A model generated the notes under the pieces. The model was not told the DNA's origin. It was given only the letters and a program-made list of their open reading frames with translations, and searched no databases. Positions 1-7,010 of a stretch of 64,000 nucleotides of DNA are shown here, piece after piece (the stretch's first letter is position 1; every line of letters begins with the position of its first letter). The translations under genes and the position numbers were made by a program. The stretch is from Metabacillus sediminilitoris (lineage in GTDB: Bacteria; Bacillota; Bacilli; Bacillales; Bacillaceae): assembly GCF_009720625.1 (NCBI RefSeq), contig NZ_CP046266.1, positions 3,419,501 to 3,483,500 on the forward strand, in the 5' to 3' direction.

Positions 1-542
1 AACAGAGATACCCATTTGGTATGATGCGGTAATATAGCTGAATGAAGCATATCAGGATTTGTAATTACAATATGTCCTGCTTTCCTGACTTTTTGACGAA
101 TCGAAGGTGAAGTATCACCATCATATGTATATGAATTTAATTGAACACCCATCTCAGATATGATTTCATTCAGTTCGGATTTTTGATCTTGAGCTAAAGC
201 TTTTGTTGGAAAAAGATATAATGCCCGACTATTTTCATTATTCAAAATTTGTTGTAATACAGGTAAGTTATAACATAATGTTTTCCCTGATGCTGTAGGT
301 GTAACAGCAACAAAATGTGAACCGTTCTTTGCGAGCTGAAAAGCTTCATCTTGATGTGTATATAATGCCGTAATACCTCTCGATTGCAAAGTTGTTTTCA
401 ATCGTTTGTCTAACTCAGACGGTAATTTTACGAGATCAGCTTCTTTTGGTGGTATTGTATGCCAATGAACAATTTGTTCACTATATTCTTGGTCATTTTT
501 TAAAGAATCAAGTAAATTTGATAATGATTTTCTAAATTCCAT
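1..542 (-). CDS. mrfA: DEAD/DEAH-box DNA helicase MrfA (YprA), N-terminal part
   Basis: Only the first 180 codons lie in the window; the gene runs off the left edge. The protein opens MEFRKSLSNLLDSLKND and carries a Q-motif-like segment (TALYTHQDEAF) followed by Walker A in the form TPTASGKTLCYNLP and motif Ia (LFPTKALAQDQ), as in the YprA superfamily 2 helicases. In B. subtilis MrfA works with the exonuclease MrfB in repair of mitomycin C lesions. The ATG at 542 follows a GAGG about ten bases upstream. The next gene upstream is ypqE, as in B. subtilis. Assignment rests on the visible N-terminal motifs and on synteny. Confidence 0.85.
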   Translation of the reverse strand, partial: MEFRKSLSNLLDSLKNDQEYSEQIVHWHTIPPKEADLVKLPSELDKRLKTTLQSRGITALYTHQDEAFQLAKNGSHFVAVTPTASGKTLCYNLPVLQQILNNENSRALYLFPTKALAQDQKSELNEIISEMGVQLNSYTYDGDTSPSIRQKVRKAGHIVITNPDMLHSAILPHHTKWVSL

Positions 543-631
543 CTTTATACAACCTCATTTCCTCGACCTAAGATCGTATAATCTATTTTATCGAATAAAC
601 GTTCGTAAGGAAAGAGGTATAATTTGTATCA

Positions 632-659
632 AAAAAAGCAGAAAAATTTCTGCTTTTTT
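632..659 (-). terminator. Intrinsic terminator after ypqE
   Basis: A perfect hairpin (AAAAGCAGAAA paired with TTTCTGCTTTT) flanked by A and T runs on both sides lies directly after the ypqE stop codon. It would end ypqE transcripts before mrfA. Confidence 0.75.
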
Positions 660-662
660 CAT

Positions 663-1166
663 TTATTTTATTTGGACACCAAATATTTGTGAAGAGCCTT
701 TTAACACATCATCAGTGGTAGTTGCTTTATCGATTTTATCTACGATGTCCGAATTCGTGATGATGATAGGAGTAATTGTACTTGCTGCTTTTTCTTTTAT
801 TAAGGAAAGGTTTGCCGTAATTAATTTGTCACCAACTTGGACTTTCTGTCCCTCATTAACATGTACTTCAAAACCCTCACCTTTCATATTTACTGTCTCA
901 AGTCCAATATGAATGAGCAACTCAATCCCAGTTGCTGCTGAACGAAGTCCAATTGCATGCTTCGTGTGAAAAATTTGAATAACTTGTCCATCTATAGGAG
1001 CTACAATCGTCCCTTCAGTCGGTTCAATTGCCATTCCCTCTCCCATTAATTTTTGAGAAAAAACAGGATCTGGTACTTCCTCAAGGTTTAATAGCCTTCC
1101 TGTTAATGGAGCTGTAATTGATTCCTCTGTTACCTTTTTCTTTTTGTTAAAAAATGATTTAATCAT
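663..1166 (-). CDS. ypqE: PTS glucose-type EIIA protein YpqE
   Basis: A 167-residue stand-alone IIA domain of the glucose (Crr) family. The segment IELLIHIGLETVNMKGEGF contains the phospho-accepting histidine in the pattern HIGLETV. An upstream EGTIVAPIDGQVIQIFHTKHA carries the second conserved histidine of the fold. Such proteins take phosphate from HPr and pass it to a sugar-specific IIBC partner, or serve in regulation. No permease gene is adjacent, so its sugar is not evident. The ATG at 1166 follows AAGAGG. The neighbour mrfA matches the B. subtilis order. Confidence 0.88.
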   Translation of the reverse strand: MIKSFFNKKKKVTEESITAPLTGRLLNLEEVPDPVFSQKLMGEGMAIEPTEGTIVAPIDGQVIQIFHTKHAIGLRSAATGIELLIHIGLETVNMKGEGFEVHVNEGQKVQVGDKLITANLSLIKEKAASTITPIIITNSDIVDKIDKATTTDDVLKGSSQIFGVQIK

Positions 1167-1333
1167 ATAACCGCCTCTTTTCGTGAAACTCTTTTTATTT
1201 TTAACTTACCCCTTCACTTTCCTTTAAAACGAAAATTCATTTCTTAATCTTTAGAACAAGTTAGTATATTTAACCTTTTTTCTAACTCTTCATATAATAA
1301 TTTTAAATGATTCATGATAAGGAGGCTATAATT

Positions 1334-1807
1334 TTGCGTAAGAAAAATGATTTAATTAAGCAAAACACTCAACAACAAAGTGAGCAGCTTGATTTTTTTC
1401 AAATTGTCGATCAGTTTTTCCGCTCGGAGCCTTTACAGCAATTTATGAATGAATTTGATACGATGATTACAGATTCTTTTCCACACCACCATATTAATGT
1501 TAATACCTTTGAAACAGATAAAACATGTGTCATCAATTTAAAAATTCCTCCAGTAAAAAAAGAACAAATTAAACTCGAGCTTTTTGATCAGTATTTAACA
1601 ATTTCAATTACAAATCGTGAAGAAATAAAAGAATTCAATGAAAATTCTTCGACATTTAGAAATTTTACATCCCTCGATAGCATATCAAGAACAATTCTAC
1701 TCCCTTATTCGGTAAAAGAACATGACATAAAAACGAAATTTAAAAAAGGCTTATTAACAGTCACTATTCCTAAAAAGGCAAAGAAAATTCTTATCGATGA
1801 AGATTGA
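1334..1807 (+). CDS. Hsp20/alpha-crystallin family small heat-shock protein
   Basis: A 157-residue protein with a C-terminal alpha-crystallin domain. It ends with the typical strand pattern KFKKGLLTVTIPKKAKK, and the region from about residue 45 (HINVNTFETDKTCVINLKIP) forms the first strands of the beta-sandwich. Such proteins are ATP-independent holdases; some Bacillus members (CotM, CotP) are spore-coat proteins. The start chosen is TTG at 1334, placed eight bases after AAGGAGG. The in-frame ATG at 1307 lies upstream of that ribosome site and is unlikely. A hairpin terminator follows at 1835. Confidence 0.8.
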   Translation: MRKKNDLIKQNTQQQSEQLDFFQIVDQFFRSEPLQQFMNEFDTMITDSFPHHHINVNTFETDKTCVINLKIPPVKKEQIKLELFDQYLTISITNREEIKEFNENSSTFRNFTSLDSISRTILLPYSVKEHDIKTKFKKGLLTVTIPKKAKKILIDED

Positions 1808-1834
1808 ACATAATCATCACCACATATTGTAAAG

Positions 1835-1855
1835 GGTCAGACGAAGAGTCTGACC
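1835..1855. terminator. Bidirectional terminator between convergent genes
   Basis: GGTCAGAC pairs with GTCTGACC around a five-base loop. The hairpin lies between the Hsp20 gene and the convergent small gene at 1856-1981, whose stop codon touches it. Confidence 0.65.
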
Positions 1856-1981
1856 TTAGCTGTTTTTATGTGATTTACTTCCATACTTTGGATTTTCTTC
1901 TGGGGTTGGATCTTTAGCTAAATCTTTTGCTGATGTTGTTACGTCGTTTTTTTGAATTTGCTTTTGCTTATTTACACCCAT
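1856..1981 (-). CDS. Small hydrophilic protein, 41 aa, unrecognised
   Basis: The reading frame gives MGVNKQKQIQKNDVTTSAKD followed by a Lys/Pro/Asn-rich tail ending SKSHKNS. It is highly charged, has no hydrophobic core, and its composition resembles that of minor acid-soluble spore proteins, but I do not recognise a named family. Support for a real gene is a strong ribosome site (GAGGAG) seven bases before the ATG, a clean stop, and a terminator hairpin immediately downstream. The spore-protein idea is inference from composition and from sspM nearby. Confidence 0.6.
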   Translation of the reverse strand: MGVNKQKQIQKNDVTTSAKDLAKDPTPEENPKYGSKSHKNS

Positions 1982-2101
1982 AAAATCACTCCTCAAATAT
2001 ATGATTTCACATTAGGTGAAAAAAATGACTAATAAAAAAAACCAAATATTAACGTGAGAGAAAAAGTTATCACATCAAACACTATAATTGGAGGTGTGAA
2101 A

Positions 2102-2287
2102 ATGGATAAACATAAAATAGAGCTGCCTGACTTTAATGAACTAACAGATCGTATTATAGCGGAGCCAACATCATCCCCTACTCTTGTGATAAAAACAAAT
2201 TTAGATCAAGAAAATAACGAAAAAGAAAATCCTTATGCAACGAATAGGAATTCTTCAACAAGATTTAAAAACTTTTTTAAGGACTGA
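2102..2287 (+). CDS. Small protein, 61 aa, unrecognised; first gene of a tiny-gene cluster
   Basis: MDKHKIELPDFNELTDRIIA begins a 61-residue protein with an acidic N-terminal half and a polar, Asn-rich C-terminal half ending KNFFKD. The ATG at 2102 is preceded by GGAGGTGTGAAA, an excellent ribosome site, and is preferred to the upstream in-frame ATG at 2054. Its TGA overlaps the ATG of the next gene (TGATG), so the two are translationally coupled. I do not recognise the family and assign no function. Confidence 0.6.
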   Translation: MDKHKIELPDFNELTDRIIAEPTSSPTLVIKTNLDQENNEKENPYATNRNSSTRFKNFFKD

Positions 2288-2541
2288 TGGACATGGATTT
2301 TACAATTGGATATTTAATTGAATCTTTATCTAATTATGATAGAAGCTCTGTTGGTAGTAGAATCAGCAAGAAAATAGAAAAAGGGCAATTTAACTCAGAG
2401 AAGGATTTTGTCCTAGCACTTGATGAGGAAGAAATTCAATTTTTAAACAATATTTTACCAGATGAAATTAAATACGCATTTGATGAACAAGACTTTGTAA
2501 GAGGTAATCAGTTAAATGAAGTTTATGAATTGTTAATCTAA
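2287..2541 (+). CDS. Small acidic protein, 84 aa, unrecognised
   Basis: The protein begins MDMDFTIGYLIESLSNYD and ends NQLNEVYELLI. It looks mostly helical and acidic (segments SEKDFVLALDEEEIQFL and PDEIKYAFDEQDF). It starts on an ATG that overlaps the stop of the preceding gene. A second ATG two codons later is also possible. It sits between another small protein and a Tad1-like protein in the same orientation, suggesting one transcript. The compact, codon-economical sequence looks like a genuine regulatory-size protein, but I cannot name its family. Confidence 0.6.
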   Translation: MDMDFTIGYLIESLSNYDRSSVGSRISKKIEKGQFNSEKDFVLALDEEEIQFLNNILPDEIKYAFDEQDFVRGNQLNEVYELLI

Positions 2542-2561
2542 ATTTTCAAATGGAGGCTTTC

Positions 2562-2822
2562 ATGAATAGAAACAGTAATCATTACATCAATATCAAATTC
2601 CAAACAGGAGCAATTGATAAAGAAGGGGTTAATGGCTGTCAAGTTGAAGACGTAATTAATGTCCTTGTTGAAAAACTAAAATCCCATCAAAACGGAGAGT
2701 TCGCTTGTCCTGAAAATTCAATTGCCATCACCAACTTACAGAGTGCTAATTATGCACTTCGTGTAAGAAAAGAACGAATGGAGGATAAACAATTAGGATA
2801 TGAGCATAATGAAACCTTTTAG
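2562..2822 (+). CDS. Tad1/Acb2-like hairpin-domain protein (candidate), 86 aa
   Basis: The protein contains INIKFQTGAIDKEGVNGCQV, then VEDVINVLVEKL, then FACPENSIAITNLQSANYAL, then RKERMEDKQLGYEHN. As I recall them, Tad1/Acb2-type hairpin proteins of phages have the order NFQNGPIKE-GVNG-EDL-FACRENALAITKLEEAL-RTxDRxxRGV, and this matches it block for block. Those proteins sequester cyclic nucleotide immune signals (Thoeris or CBASS). The Arg-rich end is altered here (RVRKERMEDKQ). The ATG at 2562 follows GGAGG by five bases. No phage genes surround it, so the role in this host is open. The family call is from remembered motifs, not a search. Confidence 0.5.
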   Translation: MNRNSNHYINIKFQTGAIDKEGVNGCQVEDVINVLVEKLKSHQNGEFACPENSIAITNLQSANYALRVRKERMEDKQLGYEHNETF

Positions 2823-2943
2823 CACAAAGAAATTTTCTAATACTGATGTGAATGAAGTCAAACGCTTAAATGCAAAATCTGGATTATCCTATAATGAAGT
2901 CAAACAATTACTGGAATCCAATTTTAAAAAGAGTATACGGTAA
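2809..2943 (+). CDS. Very small protein, 44 aa, overlapping the Tad1-like gene
   Basis: The frame MKPFSTKKFSNTDVNEVKRL continues NAKSGLSYNEVKQLLESNFK and ends KSIR. It begins 14 bases before the end of the previous gene. NTDVNEVKRLNAKSG recalls the TDVxxVKxxNAxS motif of gamma-type small acid-soluble spore proteins, but the protein lacks their Gln-rich repeats. The ribosome site is poor, so translation would rely on coupling to the previous gene. Low-confidence coding call. Confidence 0.35.
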   Translation: MKPFSTKKFSNTDVNEVKRLNAKSGLSYNEVKQLLESNFKKSIR

Positions 2944-2993
2944 GTATTCTTTTCTAATTACCCTGTCTAAAAGATCATGTCTTTTTCACATAA

Positions 2994-3067
2994 TGACGGG
3001 CGGTAACCCACCACCTTTGCTTCGTGATCTACTAAGCATATTGGAGGGTATTACTGCCCGTGTATAA
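2994..3067 (+). repeat. Short palindromic intergenic element (copy C)
   Basis: GGGCGGTAACCCACCACC at the left pairs with TTGGAGGGTATTACTGCCC at the right to form a long imperfect hairpin of about 65 bases. The same layout, with different bases in the arms, occurs on the minus strand at 59043-59107, where it belongs to a larger element. This copy lacks the rest of that element. It lies between the small-gene cluster and yppG. Confidence 0.5.
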
Positions 3068-3082
3068 AACATAAATTATGAA

Positions 3083-3547
3083 TTACTTAAACATTGAGGT
3101 CACTCCTTTAAAAAGCCCCCCCATTTGGTTTACAGCACTCATCATTTGTCCTGCAGTGTCCATCATCTTATTAATATCTAGTTGCCCATCTGATTTCTTG
3201 AATTGTGAAATGACCGATTGAATTCCCGTAGGCTGTTGTTTAAAATTTGGCGCTGGTTTTGGATATGGTGTCGGATATGGTGTATTTACAAATTGCCCAT
3301 TTATATTACTACCATTTCCATAATAGGGCTGAAACGAATTTTGATATGGTTGTTGATATACTTGTTGAAATGGTTGCTGGGGCTGGTATTGGTTTTGGAA
3401 CGAATGTTGTAACATAGAAGGGTGCTCATTTTGCGCAAATTGTTGAAATGACGGCTGTTCATATGGATTAATAGATGAAAAAGGCTGATAAAATCCATTT
3501 TGACTTCTTCTTGGTCTTCTATGAAAAATTGGATATTGCTGATTCAA
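3083..3547 (-). CDS. yppG: YppG-like Gln/Pro/Tyr-rich protein
   Basis: A 154-residue protein whose first two thirds are rich in Gln, Pro, Tyr, Asn and Phe. A conserved C-terminal block follows: [19 protein letters not shown] and [17 protein letters not shown]. This end matches the YppG family of Bacillus, of unknown function and probably linked to sporulation. The start chosen is TTG at 3547, seven bases after GGAGG; the TTG at 3565 lies upstream of the ribosome site. Location near sspM and yppE agrees with the B. subtilis order. Confidence 0.7.
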   Translation of the reverse strand: MNQQYPIFHRRPRRSQNGFYQPFSSINPYEQPSFQQFAQNEHPSMLQHSFQNQYQPQQPFQQVYQQPYQNSFQPYYGNGSNINGQFVNTPYPTPYPKPAPNFKQQPTGIQSVISQFKKSDGQLDINKMMDTAGQMMSAVNQMGGLFKGVTSMFK

Positions 3548-3690
3548 TTTTCTTCCTCCTTCCAATAATCGGAACCTTGGTTGTTTTTACTATATGATGT
3601 AAATGCCCATCTGGTGAAACAATTGAATACATGTTTGTGTGTGAATTTGCTCATATTAGAAGTGTAACAATTAAAGGAGGTTTTTCGAGC

Positions 3691-3855
3691 ATGGCTAGAG
3701 GAAAACATTTTAATCATAAAGAACGAGGACATGAACCAACAATTCCAAAACATGGTCAACAGGTTGTAGAAAAGAAAATAGAACATTTAGGATATGCTAT
3801 TGAACCGGTTGCAAGCGAAAATCAAGCTCCTGTGACAGTTAAAGTCGAGAAATAA
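3691..3855 (+). CDS. Small basic protein, 54 aa, unrecognised
   Basis: MARGKHFNHKERGHEPTIPK begins a 54-residue soluble protein, basic and His-rich at the N-terminus, ending VTVKVEK. AAAGGAGG lies 11 bases before the ATG and a strong terminator hairpin follows (3931-3966), so it is very likely expressed as a single gene. Position between yppG and yppE suggests one of the small sporulation-associated genes of this region, but I do not recognise it and claim no function. Confidence 0.6.
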   Translation: MARGKHFNHKERGHEPTIPKHGQQVVEKKIEHLGYAIEPVASENQAPVTVKVEK

Positions 3856-3930
3856 GAATATAATAATTGAATTAATATATGTAAAGGTACCTTTCAAATA
3901 TATAAACGTCTACATTTTAAAGACATATGT

Positions 3931-3966
3931 AAGGGAAACACATTCGATTCACAGTGTGTTTCCTTT
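3931..3966 (+). terminator. Terminator hairpin after the 54-aa gene
   Basis: GGAAACACA and TGTGTTTCC pair around a loop of about a dozen bases, with A residues before and TTTCG after. It is the first strong hairpin downstream of the gene at 3691-3855. Confidence 0.6.
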
Positions 3967-4200
3967 CGTGTAAAAATCAGTATCAAGACTATTACAAAGT
4001 TAACGAAAAACAATCCTCCTTGGAATACATGGAGAATTTCCCCTCTTATAACCTTGAAGGACAATACCCGTCGTTTAGCTGGAGAATTGTCCTTTATAAT
4101 TGAAACACTGAGATTGATCAACGGATATAAGGAAAAGTGAAATAAATGCTAACTTACTTTATCATTTTTCCTTCAATAGTGGTTATCTAGAGTTTGAACG
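3967..4200. other. Intergenic region with an AAGGACAAT/ATTGTCCTT inverted repeat
   Basis: No credible gene. A nine-base perfect inverted repeat (4057-4065 with 4086-4094) encloses 20 bases. It lacks a T run and is not a typical terminator. Similar TTGTCCTTTA strings occur in other intergenic regions of the window (near 33710 and 59030). The rest is AT-rich sequence without recognisable signals. Confidence 0.4.
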
Positions 4201-4563
4201 TCAAAGCACGTCATCAATTTCAGCAAGAATACTTTTAATTATATATTCGACAGAATGATGTAAATTGTGAAATCTTTGCTTATTAATATCTTTATAAAAA
4301 GATTGCAACACAATTTGTTCAATATTTTCAATTGTTGATTCAATTTGTGAAAGATGGATATATTTAGGTTTTCGATTCTTTACCCATGCTTCAGCTAAGG
4401 GTTTCCATTTATTCGCCTGATTCATGACCAACTCAAAAGCAGGTCTTACTTCTTTATAAAATAAAGCTTCTGTTTTTTCTGGTTTTTGAATAATTTTTTC
4501 AAATCTATCTTTACATTCATTTAATTGTTGCAGAAGATCTTTTGATGTTGAAATTAGATTCAT
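4201..4563 (-). CDS. yppE: DUF1798 family protein YppE
   Basis: A 120-residue all-helical protein (MNLISTSKDLLQQLNECKDR), close to the 123 residues of B. subtilis YppE, whose fold is a small helical bundle of unknown function. Conserved-looking elements include YKEVRPAFELVMNQANKWKP and HHSVEYIIKSILAEIDDVL. The start at 4563 is chosen because GAGGTG lies six bases upstream. The ATG at 4611 would create an overlap with the neighbour and has no ribosome site. The upstream gene at 4601-4873 is probably co-transcribed. Confidence 0.75.
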   Translation of the reverse strand: MNLISTSKDLLQQLNECKDRFEKIIQKPEKTEALFYKEVRPAFELVMNQANKWKPLAEAWVKNRKPKYIHLSQIESTIENIEQIVLQSFYKDINKQRFHNLHHSVEYIIKSILAEIDDVL

Positions 4564-4600
4564 GAAGTTCACCTCAGATCTAATCATATCAGATACAAAT

Positions 4601-4873
4601 TTATTTCGCATATTTTAGATTTGTTGCTATAAAAGGAAAGCAGGAAGCATGAAACTGATTATTATCATTATTTAGATGTGCTTCTCTATCCCTATCAACT
4701 CTAGAAATCATTTCTGTTAGCTGCTTGTCAATTTGAAGTGCATCTTCCTCTAATTTCATCTCCATTTTTTGAGTCGAAATTTTCTCTAAAAAAACACCTT
4801 CAAGTGCAAAAAGTTCTTGTTCTAATTCAGCTAATTTTCCTACGATTACACTCTTTTCAATGATATTTTTCAT
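4601..4873 (-). CDS. Small coiled-coil protein, 90 aa, unrecognised
   Basis: The sequence MKNIIEKSVIVGKLAELEQE and the following 50 residues have a heptad-like spacing of Leu and Ile with many Glu and Lys, consistent with one long amphipathic helix. The C-terminus (FHASCFPFIATNLKYAK) is different in character. GGAGGG precedes the ATG, so translation is well supported. It occupies the place of yppD/yppF in the B. subtilis order, but I cannot match it to either with confidence. Confidence 0.55.
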   Translation of the reverse strand: MKNIIEKSVIVGKLAELEQELFALEGVFLEKISTQKMEMKLEEDALQIDKQLTEMISRVDRDREAHLNNDNNQFHASCFPFIATNLKYAK

Positions 4874-5047
4874 CTTTCTCCCTCCTCTTTATGCTACTAA
4901 TTCTCTGAATAAATTTGATTACCTTCCCACTTGACAAAAGTAGTTTCTATTCGTCAAAGAAAGTGAAAAAAAGCATTCTTCGACATTTCTTATTACTTGA
5001 ATGAAACAAAAAGGTTTGAACAAACTATTTACTAGGAGGTGCTAAAA

Positions 5048-5152
5048 ATGGCAAAAAAACCAAAAGGCAAACAACAACAAACAACTGAAGAAAAAGGTCG
5101 CTTCACGACTGGAGATAAAAAATTAGATGGGCCTAATCGTCCATCAACTTAA
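5048..5152 (+). CDS. sspM: Small acid-soluble spore protein M (SspM)
   Basis: A 34-residue Lys-rich protein, MAKKPKGKQQQ at the start and KKLDGPNRPST at the end. The C-terminal block is nearly identical to that of B. subtilis SspM, which is also 34 residues. SspM is a minor spore core protein made in the forespore, so expression by the late forespore sigma factor is expected. AGGAGG lies seven bases upstream of the ATG. It converges with yppC across a shared terminator. Confidence 0.88.
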   Translation: MAKKPKGKQQQTTEEKGRFTTGDKKLDGPNRPST

Positions 5153-5185
5153 TCACCGTTTTAAAAATTTTATTTTAGTACGAAA

Positions 5186-5210
5186 AAAGCAAGGACATTG
5201 TCCTTGCTTT
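5186..5210. terminator. Bidirectional terminator between sspM and yppC
   Basis: AAAGCAAGGA pairs with TCCTTGCTTT around a short loop, with an A run on one side and T-rich sequence on the other. It serves both convergent genes. Confidence 0.8.
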
Positions 5211-5213
5211 CTT

Positions 5214-6206
5214 TTAACCATTCCTCCAATATTCTTGCAGCAATGTGAGTAAATGCAATTGATCTTGTTTATGCTTGAACCACTCAGTTAATTCATAATG
5301 ATTAGGTACTTTTTTCTCCTTAAACCACTTTTCTGTATCTTGACCATGAAACCAATCTTTTCTATTTTCGTCTATTGAATGTGAAACCATTGGATAACTC
5401 GTCCGTAATAAAGGTGTTTCTCTTTTTCGAAATTCGGGAAAATATCGTTCGTAATCATATCGCGAGCCTGTATGTGGAACAGATTTTGAAAACGTAATAA
5501 ATTGATCATATAAACCTGCTGAAAATAATAACCATGCCAGCTGTTTTCCAAGCTCAATTCTATTTTTTAAATGATTAAATTTTGAAACTGAAAAACCGAA
5601 CAATTTACCGCTTAAAATTGGAAATACGACTGTACTAAAATGGAATCGATCCTGAATCTTATATGGTATCGTTTTAAACACTTTGTCTTTATATTTTTTG
5701 TTATCTATAACCGGGTTTTGTATAATGTTTTGTTCATTTATGATAAGTGCTGTCAATAATCGCTCTGTTTGATCTTCTTGCCAAAATCGAGTCCATTCTA
5801 TTTCCATAAAATGAGATACTTGAAAGGCATTTAATAAATAAAATAAAGGTTTATTACGTTTTTTTGACCACTCATACAGCAGAAGTTGTGGGTATGCATC
5901 CTGAAAGATTGTCCAATTTGCATGTTCATAGGTCATAAACAGCAGGCTTCTTTGCTCAATACTTAAAGCTTTTCTAAGCCATTTTCCTTGTAAATCTGTC
6001 ATGCTCCACCCTGCATTCCTTGAAACCATGCTAGCTAGATATGCCCATTTAATTTCGGGATGTCGAAAATAAAAATCTTCATATGCCTTTGTCCTAGATA
6101 TATTGTCATAATTTTTATTATTTGTCGTATTAACTATATGTGAGACGATTTCGTCATCGTTGGGTTCCAATGTAGCCAAATCTAATCGTTTTTTTTTGAT
6201 GAACAT
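5214..6206 (-). CDS. yppC: DUF2515 family protein YppC
   Basis: A 330-residue protein, close to the 320-odd residues of B. subtilis YppC, of unknown function. It begins MFIKKKRLDLATLEPND and is rich in aromatic residues (for example RHPEIKWAYLASMVSRNAGW and WTRFWQEDQTERLL). I see no signal peptide or clear membrane span. The start ATG follows GAGGTGA. It is transcribed divergently from recU, an arrangement shared with B. subtilis. Confidence 0.78.
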   Translation of the reverse strand: MFIKKKRLDLATLEPNDDEIVSHIVNTTNNKNYDNISRTKAYEDFYFRHPEIKWAYLASMVSRNAGWSMTDLQGKWLRKALSIEQRSLLFMTYEHANWTIFQDAYPQLLLYEWSKKRNKPLFYLLNAFQVSHFMEIEWTRFWQEDQTERLLTALIINEQNIIQNPVIDNKKYKDKVFKTIPYKIQDRFHFSTVVFPILSGKLFGFSVSKFNHLKNRIELGKQLAWLLFSAGLYDQFITFSKSVPHTGSRYDYERYFPEFRKRETPLLRTSYPMVSHSIDENRKDWFHGQDTEKWFKEKKVPNHYELTEWFKHKQDQLHLLTLLQEYWRNG

Positions 6207-6337
6207 GACTTCACCTCATATTCTGTATCGTCTCCAACTTGAAGAAAATGTACACATTTACAAAATTGAAACTTTTTTATCATCTCTTTCTTGATATTTT
6301 TGATATGATAAGTGTAGTTTTAGTTAGGAGGTAAAGT

Positions 6338-6931
6338 ATGATTTTTCATTACCCGAATGGAAAGCCTTATCAGCCAAAGGCACAAGTGGAGCAAAAAAAA
6401 CAAAAAACACTTACATATAGCAATCGAGGTATGATACTTGAAGATGATCTAAATGAAACAAATAAATATTATTTAGAAAATAACCTTGCCGTTATACATA
6501 AAAAGCCAACACCTGTTCAAATCGTCAATGTTGATTATCCAAGAAGAAGTGCTGCTGTCATCAAAGAAGCCTATTTTAAACAAAGCTCAACAACTGATTA
6601 TAATGGCATTTATCGCGGGAAATACATTGATTTTGAAGCAAAGGAAACAAAAAATAAAACGTCATTTCCTTTGCAAAATTTTCATGAACATCAGATTGTT
6701 CATATGGAAAATGTCTTACATCAAGGTGGAATCTGCTTTGTTATTTTATCAGCATTTAATGAAATTTATTTTTTAGAAGCACAGCACCTCTTAACATTTT
6801 GGAAACGTCAAGAAGCTGGTGGAAGAAAATCATTTACGTATAATGAACTAATTGAAATAGGATACAAAATTCCGTTAGGGTATCAAGCAAGGATTGACTA
6901 TCTAAAAATTATCGATAAACTATATTTTTAA
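6338..6931 (+). CDS. recU: Holliday junction resolvase RecU
   Basis: A 197-residue nuclease close to the usual length (about 200). The catalytic core is visible as [20 protein letters not shown] followed by [15 protein letters not shown], giving the Asp, Glu and Lys of the metal-dependent active site. The N-terminal YPNGKPYQP segment is characteristic of the family. RecU resolves recombination intermediates and segregates chromosomes after repair. AGGAGG precedes the ATG. It is followed at 79 bases by ponA in the same direction, the conserved recU-ponA operon. Confidence 0.94.
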   Translation: MIFHYPNGKPYQPKAQVEQKKQKTLTYSNRGMILEDDLNETNKYYLENNLAVIHKKPTPVQIVNVDYPRRSAAVIKEAYFKQSSTTDYNGIYRGKYIDFEAKETKNKTSFPLQNFHEHQIVHMENVLHQGGICFVILSAFNEIYFLEAQHLLTFWKRQEAGGRKSFTYNELIEIGYKIPLGYQARIDYLKIIDKLYF

Positions 6932-7010
6932 GGTATTTTCCTTATAAAAATTTTGGAAACTTATAATAACCCTTTTTATTTAAAGGCCTATTATGAAAGG
7001 TTGGTAGTAT

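Noticed and set aside
2870..3067. 65-codon plus-strand frame across the 44-aa gene and copy C
   Set aside because: Runs through a palindromic repeat, no ribosome site, unlikely composition.
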